From NCBI GenBank assembly GCA_006384855.1, contig VCJN01002228.1, positions 1 to 64,000 on the forward strand: 64,000 nt of DNA, written 5' to 3'. Origin of the DNA: Tetraselmis striata. Taxonomy: Eukaryota > Chlorophyta > Chlorodendrophyceae > Chlorodendrales > Chlorodendraceae. The notes under the pieces are model-generated. The model did no database searches. It was not told the DNA's origin and saw nothing but the letters and a program-made list of their open reading frames with translations. The position numbers and the translations under genes were made by a program. Positions 44,276 to 54,373 of this stretch are shown here, in pieces; positions within the stretch are counted from its first letter, which is position 1; each line of letters opens with the position of its first letter.

Positions 44276-44607
44276 TACATCCCCCTTTTTGTCATATAAA
44301 TCCTTATACTGGAAGGTTGCCGAGCCAGCTCTTTACCCCCACCGTCTTGGTCGACGACCGCTACTACCATGTCGTAGCGGCGCCGCGTCAGGCTGGCGGG
44401 TCCTCCAAGCCCGCATCTCAACCACCGCCACCGGGGTCCGGCGGAGATGGCTCCCAAAACGGCGCTGCGGCAGGTCTCTTGATAGAGCTTCGAGCAGCTC
44501 CGCCCCTCCCCCGAGCAGGTTTGGTCCCTCGGAGACTGCCAAGCCGCCGAGTGAGCCTCAACCTTCGAGTGCGACGAAGCGCTCGCACGGTGCGTTGAGC
44601 ACGGGAG

Positions 44608-45100
44608 GCAAGAGCAGCAGCTTGTCGCCCATTAAGCTGCGCAAGAAGCATTCCAAGAAGCGCGGGCCGAGTCCTCCTTCAAGACGGCGATAGAGTTGGA
44701 GGACGACGACCCTTCCAGGCGCCTAAGCCGAAACGCGAAGCCACGTCAAGCCGTCAGGCACCTTCGGGTGCCGCTGGTGGCAGTCGCAGGGCCACATCTT
44801 CCCGTGGCGGTGCCGCATATCCGCCTCCCCGACCCGCATCTCCGCCTATGGAGGCAAGAGCAGCAGCAGCTTGTCGCCCATTAAGCTGCGCAAGAAGCAT
44901 TCCAAGAAGCGTGGGCCGACTCCTCCTTTAAAATGGAGAAAGTGTTGGAGGACGACGACCCCTTCCAGGCGCCTAAGCCGAAACGCGAAGCCACGTCAAG
45001 CCGCCAGGCTCCTTCGGGTGCCGCTGGTGGGATTCGCAGGGCCACATCTTCACGTGGCGGTGCCGCATCTCCGCCTCCCCGACCTGCATCTCCGCCTAAG
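44608..45100 (+). repeat. Tandem duplication of a 245-bp coding-like segment
   Basis: AGAGCAGCAGCTTGTCGCCC starts near 44612 and (with one extra triplet) again near 44855; sequence after it stays parallel through AAGCTGCGCAAGAAGCATTC and GGCGCCTAAGCCGAAACGCG. Translated, it gives LSPIKLRKKHSKKRG, then Pro/Ser-rich peptide (SRGGAASPPPRPASPPKEPS). The first copy is frameshifted relative to the second. It is probably part of the divergent gene of element 3. Confidence 0.88.
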
Positions 45101-46260
45101 GAGCCCTCATCTCGGGACGCGAAGCCCGCACCGCCGCCTGCGCCGACATCTCGCCCCAACGCCGCGTCGCTGTCAGCAGGGTTCAGAGGTAGCATCTCGT
45201 TGCGACGAACACAATCTCTGAGGTCGGCGATAGACTCGTAGGCCCGGGGCGTCTTCTCTGCGCGAGTGAGGCTCGATTTCCAGGCTCGAAACGCCAGTCG
45301 CCACGCCCTCGCGTCCGCAATCTTCCAAGGTGAGGCGGATAGTACTTTACGCGACTCATGGCGCGAAGAGGACACGCCGATGTGCCATTTTTAGTACTCT
45401 CGTATAGTATTGCGTTGCACCTGAAATGTGACCGAAAAATGGGTACATATCCCAGCCTAAGCGATCACGTGGGGGGCACATTTTTAGTCCAGGAATTGGA
45501 CCGTTTTGACGCAAAAATGTGCCCTGTACCATCCTTGTGGGTTGTGCTGACGGTGCACCTTAAGTTGTACATGAAGCATGGGAACGTGAGGAACTACCTC
45601 GCTCGGTACTACTTCCACGTTGAGGGCAAGGACGGCCAGTAGGTAGGAAAAGGGGACCATTGCCGAGCGCGAAGACCGACTCGCGAAGGCCCTCGACCTT
45701 GCAGAGGCATGGCAGCAGAGCGACCTCGGGAGGTACTACCAAGCCGGCAAGTGCCCCCCTTCTAACGTGATGTTCAAGGGCGAGGAGGAGGTCTATGAGG
45801 TGACGCGGCACTCGGAAGCCGCAGGTGTGTCGCGCTTGTTTTCACACTTGTTCGATTACACAGCCACCGCCGCGACAAGCAATCAACACGCATGATGACA
45901 ATCGCAGGTGTTGTGTCGGAATCCCTACGTTTGGCGGTAAGCCGATCGTATCGAGTGTTCCGCGCAACAAGGTCGTGTCGCTGCTGCCGGCGGGCACCGT
46001 TGCCTCGCCAAGCTCCACGGCTTGGTGGGCGTGCTGGCGCAGCAGCAGAAGAGGGCGGGCGGCATCATCAAGCACAACACCAACGCGGTCAAGAACTTTG
46101 CCGCCACACAAGCCGTCCCCGCCGGCGACAACGTCGACGAGGGCAGTAGCCCGGAGCCCCCGGCCAAGAAGGCCAAGCAGCCCGCCAAGCCGGCGGCTGG
46201 AGTGCCGGCCCGGGGGCAAGGTGGTGCCTGGGTCAGGGCGGGCGGTTAGGCGTTCGGATC
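45101..46260 (+). pseudogene. Divergent coding remnant of the mirrored element (function unknown)
   Basis: Plus-strand open segments in shifting frames: SLRRTQSLRSAIDS, then RYYFHVEGKDGQ (to 45642), DRLAKALDLAEAWQQSDLGRYY, VMFKGEEEVYEVTRHSEA, and HGLVGVLAQQQKRAGG leading to the basic stretch SPEPPAKKAKQPAKPAA (about 46020-46200), which looks like a nuclear-localisation or DNA-binding tail. The last two blocks recur inverted at 51205-50640, where they are also broken. I do not recognise the family. Confidence 0.5.
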
Positions 46261-46568
46261 GCGGGCCGGCCGCCGAGCCGCCGTAGCCGCTGCCTCCACC
46301 CGCGAGCAGCAGGCAGGCCGCCGTGGCGGTCCCGGCCGAAACCGGATGTCAATAATTTATTCCGCCCGCCCACTGCCGCGCGTCTCGCCGCTCACTTGCA
46401 CTACCGCGCGCGCTACCGCGGATTAGGCCAGAGCACGGCGAGATTGTCGGGCTTCCGGAGGCGGATGCAAAAATAGTCCGCGTTGGATGACGCGTCCTAA
46501 TGATGAGTGATATGCGCCTGATGCAATTTATTACGAGTACGTCACGGAATGACTACAAACGAGTGTCA
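45780..46568 (+). repeat. Block S, inverted partner of 50441..51205
   Basis: The reverse complement of 50441-51205 follows this stretch closely, for example GTGACGCCGCACTCGGAAGC, CACTTGTTCGATTACA, GGCGGTAAGCCGATCGTATC, and at the inner end GCGCCTGATGCAATTTATTA and GAGTACGTCACGGAATGACT. Similarity stops abruptly near 46568 and 50441, which may mark an element terminus. Confidence 0.9.
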
Positions 46569-47790
46569 TTATATTGGGAAGATTGCAAGGTAAATACAGG
46601 GTATTACAATATATATACAAAGCGGTCCGGGAGCCCAGTGGCAGATGAAAATACAAACAGAGATGAACGGATAGTCTAGGATCCAAGGGGATCAGTACAC
46701 ATGTGCATTGTCAGAGAGATGTCACAATTACATGCTATAGGAAGCCGTGTACACATCCAAAGATGTACATCAATCAGCCCTTCTTGGCACTGAGGCGGTG
46801 ATGCTTCAAGTGACCAAACGCGCCACAGCTATGGCAAGGGCCGACAAATCCTCGGACGGTACGGGCACTCCACGAGGACATACTAGCACCGTAATGGTGC
46901 CGTACCGCGCCTGCTCAATAGCCAAGGAATCAAAGAGGAAACCCCAGCACCTCCTCTCTTTTGCTGGCAACCTTTCATAGTTGCTGTTAGTTCTGTTGTA
47001 GTGCGCTTTTGTGAAAGCCCTGATGTAAATTAGATCCTAGTAGTAAACAGTTCCGGGGTGTTTCGGCGGAAGTTCCGGCCCGGAATTCCGATAAATTCCG
47101 GGGGCGGAATTGAATTCCGGCGGAAGTTCCGCCGGAACAGAGTTCCGTTAAAATCCACCGGAAGTGCCGGAATTCCGTCCCGGCGGAACGGAACTCTCAA
47201 AAACCGTCTTCCGCGCAGCCCTAGTTCAAACCCTACGCACCCCCTCTAATAGATACAGGGTATCGATTTTGATCGGTATGTAGCCACTACCTTATGTAGT
47301 CGCCGTCGAAAACACGGTCATCTCCTCCAGCACAGACCCGGCCGAGTGGCCCACTGTCAGACCCCGCCAGGAACTCCCAGCGCACCAGAGGGGACACAGT
47401 AGACAGCGCTGCACACGTAGACAGGATGGCCGGAAGCTCGAGCTTTGGGACCGTCCTGAGGTACGAGTAGTCGCTAGTACTTTTATCGCCTGCCCTGCCT
47501 GCTCAGCCTTCGCGGCACACACCTAGCCACTTAGCCAGCGGTAACAAAATCCGTGCAGGTGGCGTTCTGCCAGCCCGTCCCTTGGCCTGGCCCGTCATGT
47601 CTCGTACATGCTGTATTTGAAAGATAGGATGTAACTAGCGGTGGTCCTGGGTACTGGTACTGGTACCTGTACGTATAGGTTTAGAGCAAATTGAGGGATT
47701 CGGGCGAACAAGAGAATTTGTGGCAAACTTGGCGCCCCGGGGGGGGGGAGGGGGGGGGCTCGTCGAGTATACAAGCTAGGAGCGCATTTG
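46569..47790. other. No clear gene; contains a palindrome cluster
   Basis: Start of the unique centre between blocks S and S'. Between about 47052 and 47200 it is packed with overlapping GGAATTCCGG, TTCCGGCGGAA and GCCGGAA motifs, many self-complementary. A G-rich tract lies near 47740-47758. No open frame resembles a known protein. Confidence 0.5.
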
Positions 47791-47792
47791 CT

Positions 47793-47992
47793 ACAAGAAT
47801 TTTGCCCTGCGTGAATGGCGCAGGGCAGCCGCCGCAGGCGTCATAGCCATTGGCTCCAAGGGCGCAGCACTCGCCAAAAGCGGTGGGGGAGTGAAGGGCT
47901 TGTCGTTGCTAGCAGGAGCAAGCGCGGCAGCCGCGGCAGGTGCCCACTGCAGCCATTTCCTCACTGCTGCCAGAACCAGTGTAGGAGCCTGA
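47793..47992 (+). CDS. Possible terminal exon of an unknown protein
   Basis: A plus-strand open stretch reads ALREWRRAAAAGVIAIGSKG, ALAKSGGGVKGLSLLAGASA and ends HFLTAARTSVGA before TGA. It is Ala/Gly-rich and moderately hydrophobic, like a small membrane segment. A preceding AG after GCTACAAG could be an acceptor. No upstream exon was found. This is a weak candidate. Confidence 0.25.
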
Positions 47993-48907
47993 ATGGTCAG
48001 AAAATGGGGCCTTGCTCATGATCCTGACAAAGTGCTCTTGTGCAGGCACAACTGTGCAGGCTGTCCCAAAATCCGACACTCCGGCGAGCAAATAAGAAGC
48101 GCAGCATTTTCGTTGTGCCTCACTGGGAGGGAGAGGCTCGCGGCAGCCGCAGCAGAGCTACGAGAGCTGCGCATAGCAGCCTTCTTCACAGATGTCTTAT
48201 CAGTCTGCGGCTCTGATTCTATATGGCTGTCTCTTTTCAAATGGAAAGTTGAGCCTTTAGGGTGTAAACCACTTGTCTTGCTAGCCACCCATTAGGTTGT
48301 GTACTCATTGCTAATCAAGGTTTGTAACATAAAGGCTGATTGATCCTCACTGGCTGTGCAAAGCCAACTATTGCAGTCCCCTGTCGCTTGAGCATTTGCG
48401 CATCATTTCCCCACAGGTAGTTTCAATTGATCTGAATGCTGCATGAGTCTGCTGGCAGGCGCCCTAGGAAATACATGAGATGATAGCCGTTCCACAGGCC
48501 CGCAGGTAGTGGGGTGGTTATGATGTGAACACTGGCATCAAGGTAGAGTATCAGGCAGGGAAAGGCCAGTGGCAAACAAGAATTGGCAAGAGCGGTGTCT
48601 TCACATGCAATGGAAGACTGAGTCGTCACACAACTGCTTTTTGTTTCTGTAATATCCAGGCTGCTGCAGAGGACATTGCAGGGCTTCGGCGGTCCTAACA
48701 TGTTTCCAGGTTCTATGGAGGTCCTATCACATTTGCGTCGGTGGGTTTGTCAGTGCCTGCTGCCTCGCCATAATAGATGTAACCTGCCCGCGGCTGCTGC
48801 AGATTGAGAGCTACAAGCCGGCTACAAGCTACAATGCATCTACTGAGCTCCATGGTGGTGGTCCCTGGGGGACAGTGCACGACTGCCACACGCAAGCTCG
48901 GCGGCCC
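47993..48907. other. No clear gene; 3' flank of the L30 gene
   Basis: Moderately AT-rich sequence without a convincing coding frame. Confidence 0.45.
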
Positions 48908-49396
48908 TCAGTGCTTTACAACGATCGGGGGGCGGAGCGCCTTGCTGGCCGCGATAGCAGACATCCGCTGATCGTACGCTTCCTTGCTTTCCACACGCAC
49001 CAGGTGCCGTACCTGCAAGGGTGGACGGATCCTCTTAAGAGCCAAGCAGGATCCAGCTACAGGTGAAAGAAAATGATTAACACAGTATGGATCCACAAGG
49101 GCGGTAAGCAGAGGTGCGCTCCCCGGCACTCGCAGCAAGTCACGCTGCCACGACCACAACGGCACAGCAGAAAGCGCCAAGGTGGTCTGGCAGCTACATA
49201 GCGCAGCAGGCAGCGAAGCGGCCACCTTCTGCACCATCCCCCGCACGGACGCGTTGTTGGGCTTGTCAGTGGTACGCCACGTCTTGTTGAGGCCCAGCAC
49301 CTGGCAGGTGTCTTTGTACACCTGCTTCTTCCCGGCCAGCCCCCGCACCAGCGTGATCACAAGACGGCCCGCCTCGGCGGGCGCTTTGCCTGACAT
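48908..49396 (-). CDS. Ribosomal protein uL30, organellar/bacterial type (2 exons)
   Basis: Model: complement(join(48908..49012, 49226..49396)), 91 residues. Exon 1 gives LVITLVRGLAGKKQVYKDTC and QVLGLNKTWRTTDKPNNASV, then RGMVQK. Exon 2 continues VRHLVRVESKEAYDQRMSAI. The pattern L-LVRG ... LGL-K ... N-S-RGM--KV-HLV-V is the uL30 family signature, and the size fits the short bacterial/organellar form, part of the large ribosomal subunit. Intron phase 0 with donor AAG|GTGGCC and acceptor TTGCAG|GT. The intron is 213 bp and has no stop in frame, so retention would add 71 residues. It is probably mitochondrial; a targeting peptide is not obvious. It stands alone between inverted repeats. Confidence 0.85.
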   Translation of the reverse strand: MSGKAPAEAGRLVITLVRGLAGKKQVYKDTCQVLGLNKTWRTTDKPNNASVRGMVQKVAASLPAALCSCQTTLALSAVPLWSWQRDLLRVPGSAPLLTALVDPYCVNHFLSPVAGSCLALKRIRPPLQVRHLVRVESKEAYDQRMSAIAASKALRPPIVVKH

Positions 49397-50440
49397 CCTG
49401 GCCGTGTGAGCTGCTGCTGCTAGCTGTTACTGGCACAACGTACTCACCCGCGATGTTCGACGGCACGACGCGAGCTACCAGTCCAGTGTGCTCCTGCCTG
49501 GTAGTTACCGCCCAGAGACCCGGTGCTGCTGCTGCACACAGTGCACAGGGCGGGTGACGTGCCTAGGGCTTGCCTGGTGTAATGGTGCCAGGGATACACC
49601 AAGGTTTCGCAGGTAGCAGGTTTAGCAGGTATTCCTTACGGGTATTTGGTCACTTTACTCCTGGCACTTTGAATGATGACGCACAAAGGCGGCGCGGCGG
49701 CCCGGCGCAACAATTCCAAATTGCAGACATAGATGAATCTAGTATGGTCTGCCAAAACGTGTGCGGAGGCTGTTTTACACTGAAAAGCGCAATTTTATGG
49801 CTGGGAATGTTCGGCGACAGGTGAGAGGGGGGGCGGGGGGGGGGGGGGGGGGGGGATGTCGGAGGAGGAGCCCGCAGAGCGGAGGCGGAAACGGGAGGGC
49901 GCTCCCGAGCTGGAAGATGGCAGACAAGCTGCTGGCGGCTGTCCTAAGTAGCTCCCCGGCCGGGAGCGCAGGGCTCGCGGGCGATGGGGCACCCGTATTG
50001 AAACCCGATGGTACCGGTTATCTAACCGGTTTAATAAACCAACAGACCTTACGGGTCGCACTAGGACAAGTATTAAATTGTTAGGAAACCCCATAAACAC
50101 GTTGAGATAATTTTGCAATCGAGTCTGGTTTTGCCAGTTTACACACGGTTCGTTTACGACTGCGAGCGTGGGCAGTCGGCAGGCGTGCCGACCAAACGAA
50201 CACGGAAGATGTCTTGAGTTGTAGAAGGGGTCTCGCGCCGAGAGGTTAAGAACCTCGATCAAGGCGCAGGCGCATAATAGACGCGGACGGGAGATGTGGA
50301 CGGCGCGAACGCCCGCGCGGCATAGGCCGGACGTGTCGCAAAATTAAGGCGTCGTCTCCAGACGGCGCCCTACAGCATTCACTAGGAGCCGGCTCCACTT
50401 CGTAATTACTTTATACTGTAATACTCATCCTGTAATCATG
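49397..50440. other. No gene recognised; upstream of L30, with poly-G tract
   Basis: Presumed promoter region of the L30 gene followed by anonymous sequence. A run of 21 G lies at 49835..49855. Short GGTACCGG/ACCGGT palindromes occur near 50008-50032. Confidence 0.45.
49835..49855. repeat. Poly-G tract (21 G)
   Basis: Uninterrupted G run after GGGCGGGG-like sequence. Confidence 0.92.
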
Positions 50441-51205
50441 ACACTCGTCTGTAGTCATTCCGTGACGTACTCGTAATAAATTGCATCAGGCGCATATCAA
50501 TCATCATCACGACGCTATATCCGAGTAGGACTATTTTTGCATCTGCCTCTAGAAGCCCGACAATCTCGATGCGCTCTGGCCTAATATCCGCGGCACAGCC
50601 AGTGACCGGGCTCGCGGCAGTGGGCGGGCGAAATAAATTATTTACATATCCGGTCTTGACTGGGACCACCTCGGCGGCCGGCCTGCTGCTCGCGGGTGGA
50701 GGCAGCGGCTACGGCGGCCCGGCGGCCGGCCCGCGACCCAAGCGCCCCACCGCCCGCCCCGGCCCCGGCACCACCCAGGCCCCGGGCCGCTGGCTTGGCG
50801 GGCTGCTTGACCTTCTTGGCCGGGGGCTCCGGGCTAATGCCCTCGTCGACGTTGTCGCCGGGGCGGATTACGGCTTGCGTGGTGGCCAGGTTCTTGACCG
50901 CATTGATGTTGTGCAAGGATGCCGCCCGCACTCTTATTCTGCTGCTGAGCCAGCACGCCCACCAAGCCGTGGAGCTTTGGCGACGAAGCGGTGCCCGCCA
51001 GCGGCAGCGACACGACCTTGTTGCGCTGAGCAGTCGATACGATCGGCTTACCGCCGAACGTAGATAGGGACTACTGGGCGGCGGGGTCTAACACCTACAG
51101 CAACTGCAAAGGTCGGTATTCGTGTGGATTGCTTCTCGCGCCGGTGGTGGCTTTGTAATCGAACAAGTGGGAAAACAAACGCGATGACGGCTTCCGAGTG
51201 CGGCG
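50441..51205 (-). repeat. Block S', inverted partner of 45780..46568
   Basis: See block S. Compared with the left copy it directly joins R1' and lacks the 6-7 kb of satellite and coding remnant that separate R1 and S on the left. The minus-strand reading AVKNLATTQAV and SPEPPAKKVKQPAKPAA matches the left copy. Confidence 0.9.
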
Positions 51206-51259
51206 TCACCTCGCAGACCCTACCTCGAGCTAGCCTCTAAGGAATCTGAGTGTCGCGCG

Positions 51260-51760
51260 CCCAGCATTCGTCAAAGACAGCTAACATCATCGCATTGTCC
51301 TCAGCTGCAAGAGCAGCATAAAAAAGTTACGCGGCTAGGGGCGGTCAACGCATGAGAAATTCTAATGCTCTACTACGCAGTCAAGTCACCCACCCGCCGA
51401 CTCATTGTACCCTTCAGGGTGATGGACTCCAGCTCCCGGCTTGTGGGATGAGTATGGCATGGACCGTCGACGGAGGCGTTTTGAACGCATGTGCCCATGT
51501 CAGATCCCGTGCGTGGGGGGGGGGGGGGGGGGTACTGGGTTCAAGATCTTGGCACGCGTTTCGTTGGGTACAAACGAGGTGAATAAATACATCGAGACGA
51601 CACCCTCATCGGACACTTGTCAACCATGATGGAGAGTGCTGGGGGACGAGCAGCCACGGTACTGTCTGGCGAGTGTGCGTCAGGTAGGCGCAACCGCTTT
51701 CTAAAATAAACAAGTCCGGCGCCGACTTATATCATTATGTCATTATCCAGCGAAGCGTCG
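51260..51760 (-). repeat. Block R1', inverted partner of 38080..38640
   Basis: Colinear with R1 in reverse complement. It carries the 18-G tract (51515..51532) at the position of the poly-C tract of R1. Confidence 0.85.
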
Positions 51761-51959
51761 ATTTTTCGGCGGTGAGCTTTATTGCCGTACGGGTACCCGT
51801 ATAGTGCAGCGGATCGGGCCTAAAGGTGCATGACTAAAGCGCTTTTCTACTGGAATGTACTACTAAGTACTATAATCCACCCACTGACCCGCCCACCCGC
51901 CCGCCCACGGTCCTTAATTACACAGCCGTCCGATTACGATCTCACGGTTGGGAGGCTAT

Positions 51960-52430
51960 GAGTACTGGTACTCGCTACTCGCTGTTGGTAATGGAAAAAA
52001 AAGCTCTGGTACTTCAAAGCGCTGGCAATGCAAACGCTCGCTGCTGGTAGTGGTACTCGCTACTCGCTGCTGGTACTGCTTTGAATTACAAAAGCGTAAG
52101 CAACAAGAGCCTATCGCGTAGTACAACGTCATGGGCAACTTCAATAAAGCTGCCTGAAGCCCACGCGAGAATGAGCACCGCCTCCGTCTTCATGTCTTGA
52201 GTCTTGTGGAGTTGGCGGGGCGACCCACACCGCTGCGCGCAGGCGCGCATGCGGAGTCATCACCGTGAAGTGCGGACCGACGAGCGAACTGGTAGCTGGT
52301 AGCTAGTACTGGTACTGGTATTCGCTACTCGCTGCTGGTAATGGGAAAAAAAACTCTGGTACTTCAAAGCGCTGGCAATGCAAACGCTCGCTGCTGGTAG
52401 CAACTACTTCAAAGCGCTGGCGATGCAATT
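51960..52430. repeat. Two direct copies of a roughly 95-bp GGTACT/CGCTGCTGGTA repeat
   Basis: AAAGCGCTGGCAATGCAAAC recurs at about 52016 and 52366, each preceded by GGTAATGG, an A-run and CTCTGGTACTTC. Between and around them are many CTACTCGCTGCTGGTA short repeats. Confidence 0.88.
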
Positions 52431-52529
52431 CATGGAACTGTAGGCCAGTAATATACAACCCGTTCTTTTACAATTTTCTAAAAAATCTACGCATCGCTGA
52501 TTCAACTGTCAAGTTAGCGACTACTTCAT

Positions 52530-52672
52530 GTAAATAATATGATAGGTATTTGCATATCATAATAATTTAATACAATATTTATAATTTAGTTTATATTTTA
52601 ATATTTTAATATTTTACTATATAGTATATTAATAATACTATTATATATAATCGTATATTATATAGCGCAGAT
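52530..52672. other. Extremely AT-rich island
   Basis: About 140 bp that is almost entirely A and T (TTTATATTTTAATATTTTAA and similar) in GC-rich surroundings, just before the partial copy of element 3. It could be an element terminus, an organelle-DNA insert or a DNA-unwinding region; the sequence alone does not decide. Confidence 0.6.
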
Positions 52673-53930
52673 CGTAGCAGTACTATAGTGCGAGTACCCG
52701 GCTTGGTGCGTATCCATAGCGTAATATCCGCATAATTGTGTTCAGTGCGGAGCCATATCCCGTATGGCGACCGTATTTAGCGTGTAAATGAGAACACATG
52801 TGTGCCATATGTGATCCAGGGTCGTACTTCGCTCGTCACTGCCCCTTAACGGGGAAGGGTCCCGTAGTGAGCTTGTAATTCGACGGTACGCGTCTGCACA
52901 AGCCCAAACAGTAATGAGACAAGCGACTGACTATCCCAATACGACAGGGCTCCCAAACGGCTTGTAGTGCCGCAAGAGGCCGTTGGACACACGGTGAAGC
53001 AAAAAAATGGGTTCTCCCAGCTACCATTACCGAATTCAAATCGAGGTACTCAATTAGCATCTACCCGCCACCGGCATCACCTAGCGTCAACCAACACCAT
53101 CCACGGTTCCTCGCCTCGTTCAGTATGGCCAACCAGCTGCCCGCATCGTACGACAGCGTCCCAGGTCATCGTAAGACATGAAGTTCAGCCGTTACCTCGA
53201 CCGGCAATTGGTCGTGAGGGGTTGCATCCATCTCGAGCCGGGGTGGTTTACAACCCGCATGAGCGACACCAACTGACATAGCTCTCTCGACAAGGAACAT
53301 ACATGGCCGGGCCTCCACACCGTCGGGGCAGAGGCTCTCCGGAGCTGGAAGTTCTTCATCTTCGACGCGCCGGACGATACCCGGGTTTCTGATGGAGACC
53401 TGTTTAATAGCGAAGTCGGCGGGACATGCCTCGCTGCGGCGCGGGATCAGCTGTACCGCGCCCTGGAAGTGTGCATCGAGAAGGACCCACTAGGGAAACC
53501 AAAGCTGCGGGAAGCCATCGTCGACAAGTTCAAGTTGTTCACAGCTATGGCGCTCGCGGCTACGGCCCTACTTTCCCGCTACTTCATGTACAAGTTGTAC
53601 ATGAACCAGCTATCCCCCTGCCACGGCAAACAAGGTGCGCAGACTGAGAGAGACTGCCAATAATTGGGAAACCGACGTGGCGGGTGGCATCGTCCCCGAT
53701 TACCCGCCGCACCCAGCAACTGCAACACTTTGAGCAGCCTTCGTGCCGTACCCCAACATGCCATGAGGCGTGGACGAGGCCACCGTGCCACCGTAGTGAC
53801 TCCCATCATGCAATGGGCAGATAGATACCGGCAGCCAGGATCTTTTTCACGAAATGTTGCACTGAGACCAGGAGATGAGGAGATGCTCCACCCCCCTTGG
53901 GAGAGTAGACTGCGGACATATGAGGCATAG
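52660..53930 (+). pseudogene. Partial inverted copy of DIRS-type element 3 (5' end and Gag-like gene)
   Basis: Matches the reverse complement of about 38060-36760: CGTATGGCGACC next to TATTTAGCG, TTCGACGGTACGCGTCTG-type leader, and Gag-like peptides FDAPDDTRVSDG, QLYRALEVCIEKDPLGKPKL, MALAATALLSRYFM and TPIMQWADRYRQ. It is frameshifted and internally shortened after Gag. It ends near 53930 without RT or recombinase. Confidence 0.85.
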
Positions 53931-54373
53931 TCGGGCCATCAACCAAAGTGCTTAAAGGTAGAGATGAGGCATAGTTGCACGTAGCCAATAAAGCAGCGAG
54001 TAGCAGCACGCAGAAGTGCTGTAATTAACAGTAATGCAACCTATTTTGCACCGAGGCACGCGGTGCATTGTGGTTAGGTCTTAATTAGGGTTTGGGGGCA
54101 GCAGCGGGATTGAAAGCTAATATGAATGACAGTTGGTTCATTTTGTGCCAAGTCGGGGAAACCAATTCCGTCCAAACATGGACAAATCAAAAGAGTGAAG
54201 GAAACGGGATGGTTACAAGAAGTTTGCGCCATCGGGGGCTGAAACTCTGTCCAAACTGAGACAAAAAAAAGGTGCGGGGGCCGTGATGGCTACAAGTAGT
54301 TTGTGCCGTCCGGGGCTGAAACTCTGTCAAAGCCGGGACAAAACATATGAGCGGCTAATTTTGCGGAATTGTA
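53931..54373. other. Subterminal region with GTCC...GGAC palindromes
   Basis: Three short imperfect palindromes of the type TTTGTCCC...GGGACAAA: CGTCCAAACATGGACAAATC near 54169, TGTCCAAACTGAGACAAA near 54248, and TGTCAAAGCCGGGACAAAAC near 54325. Related motifs occur at 63188-63265 and near 63918. No coding sequence is seen. Confidence 0.6.
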
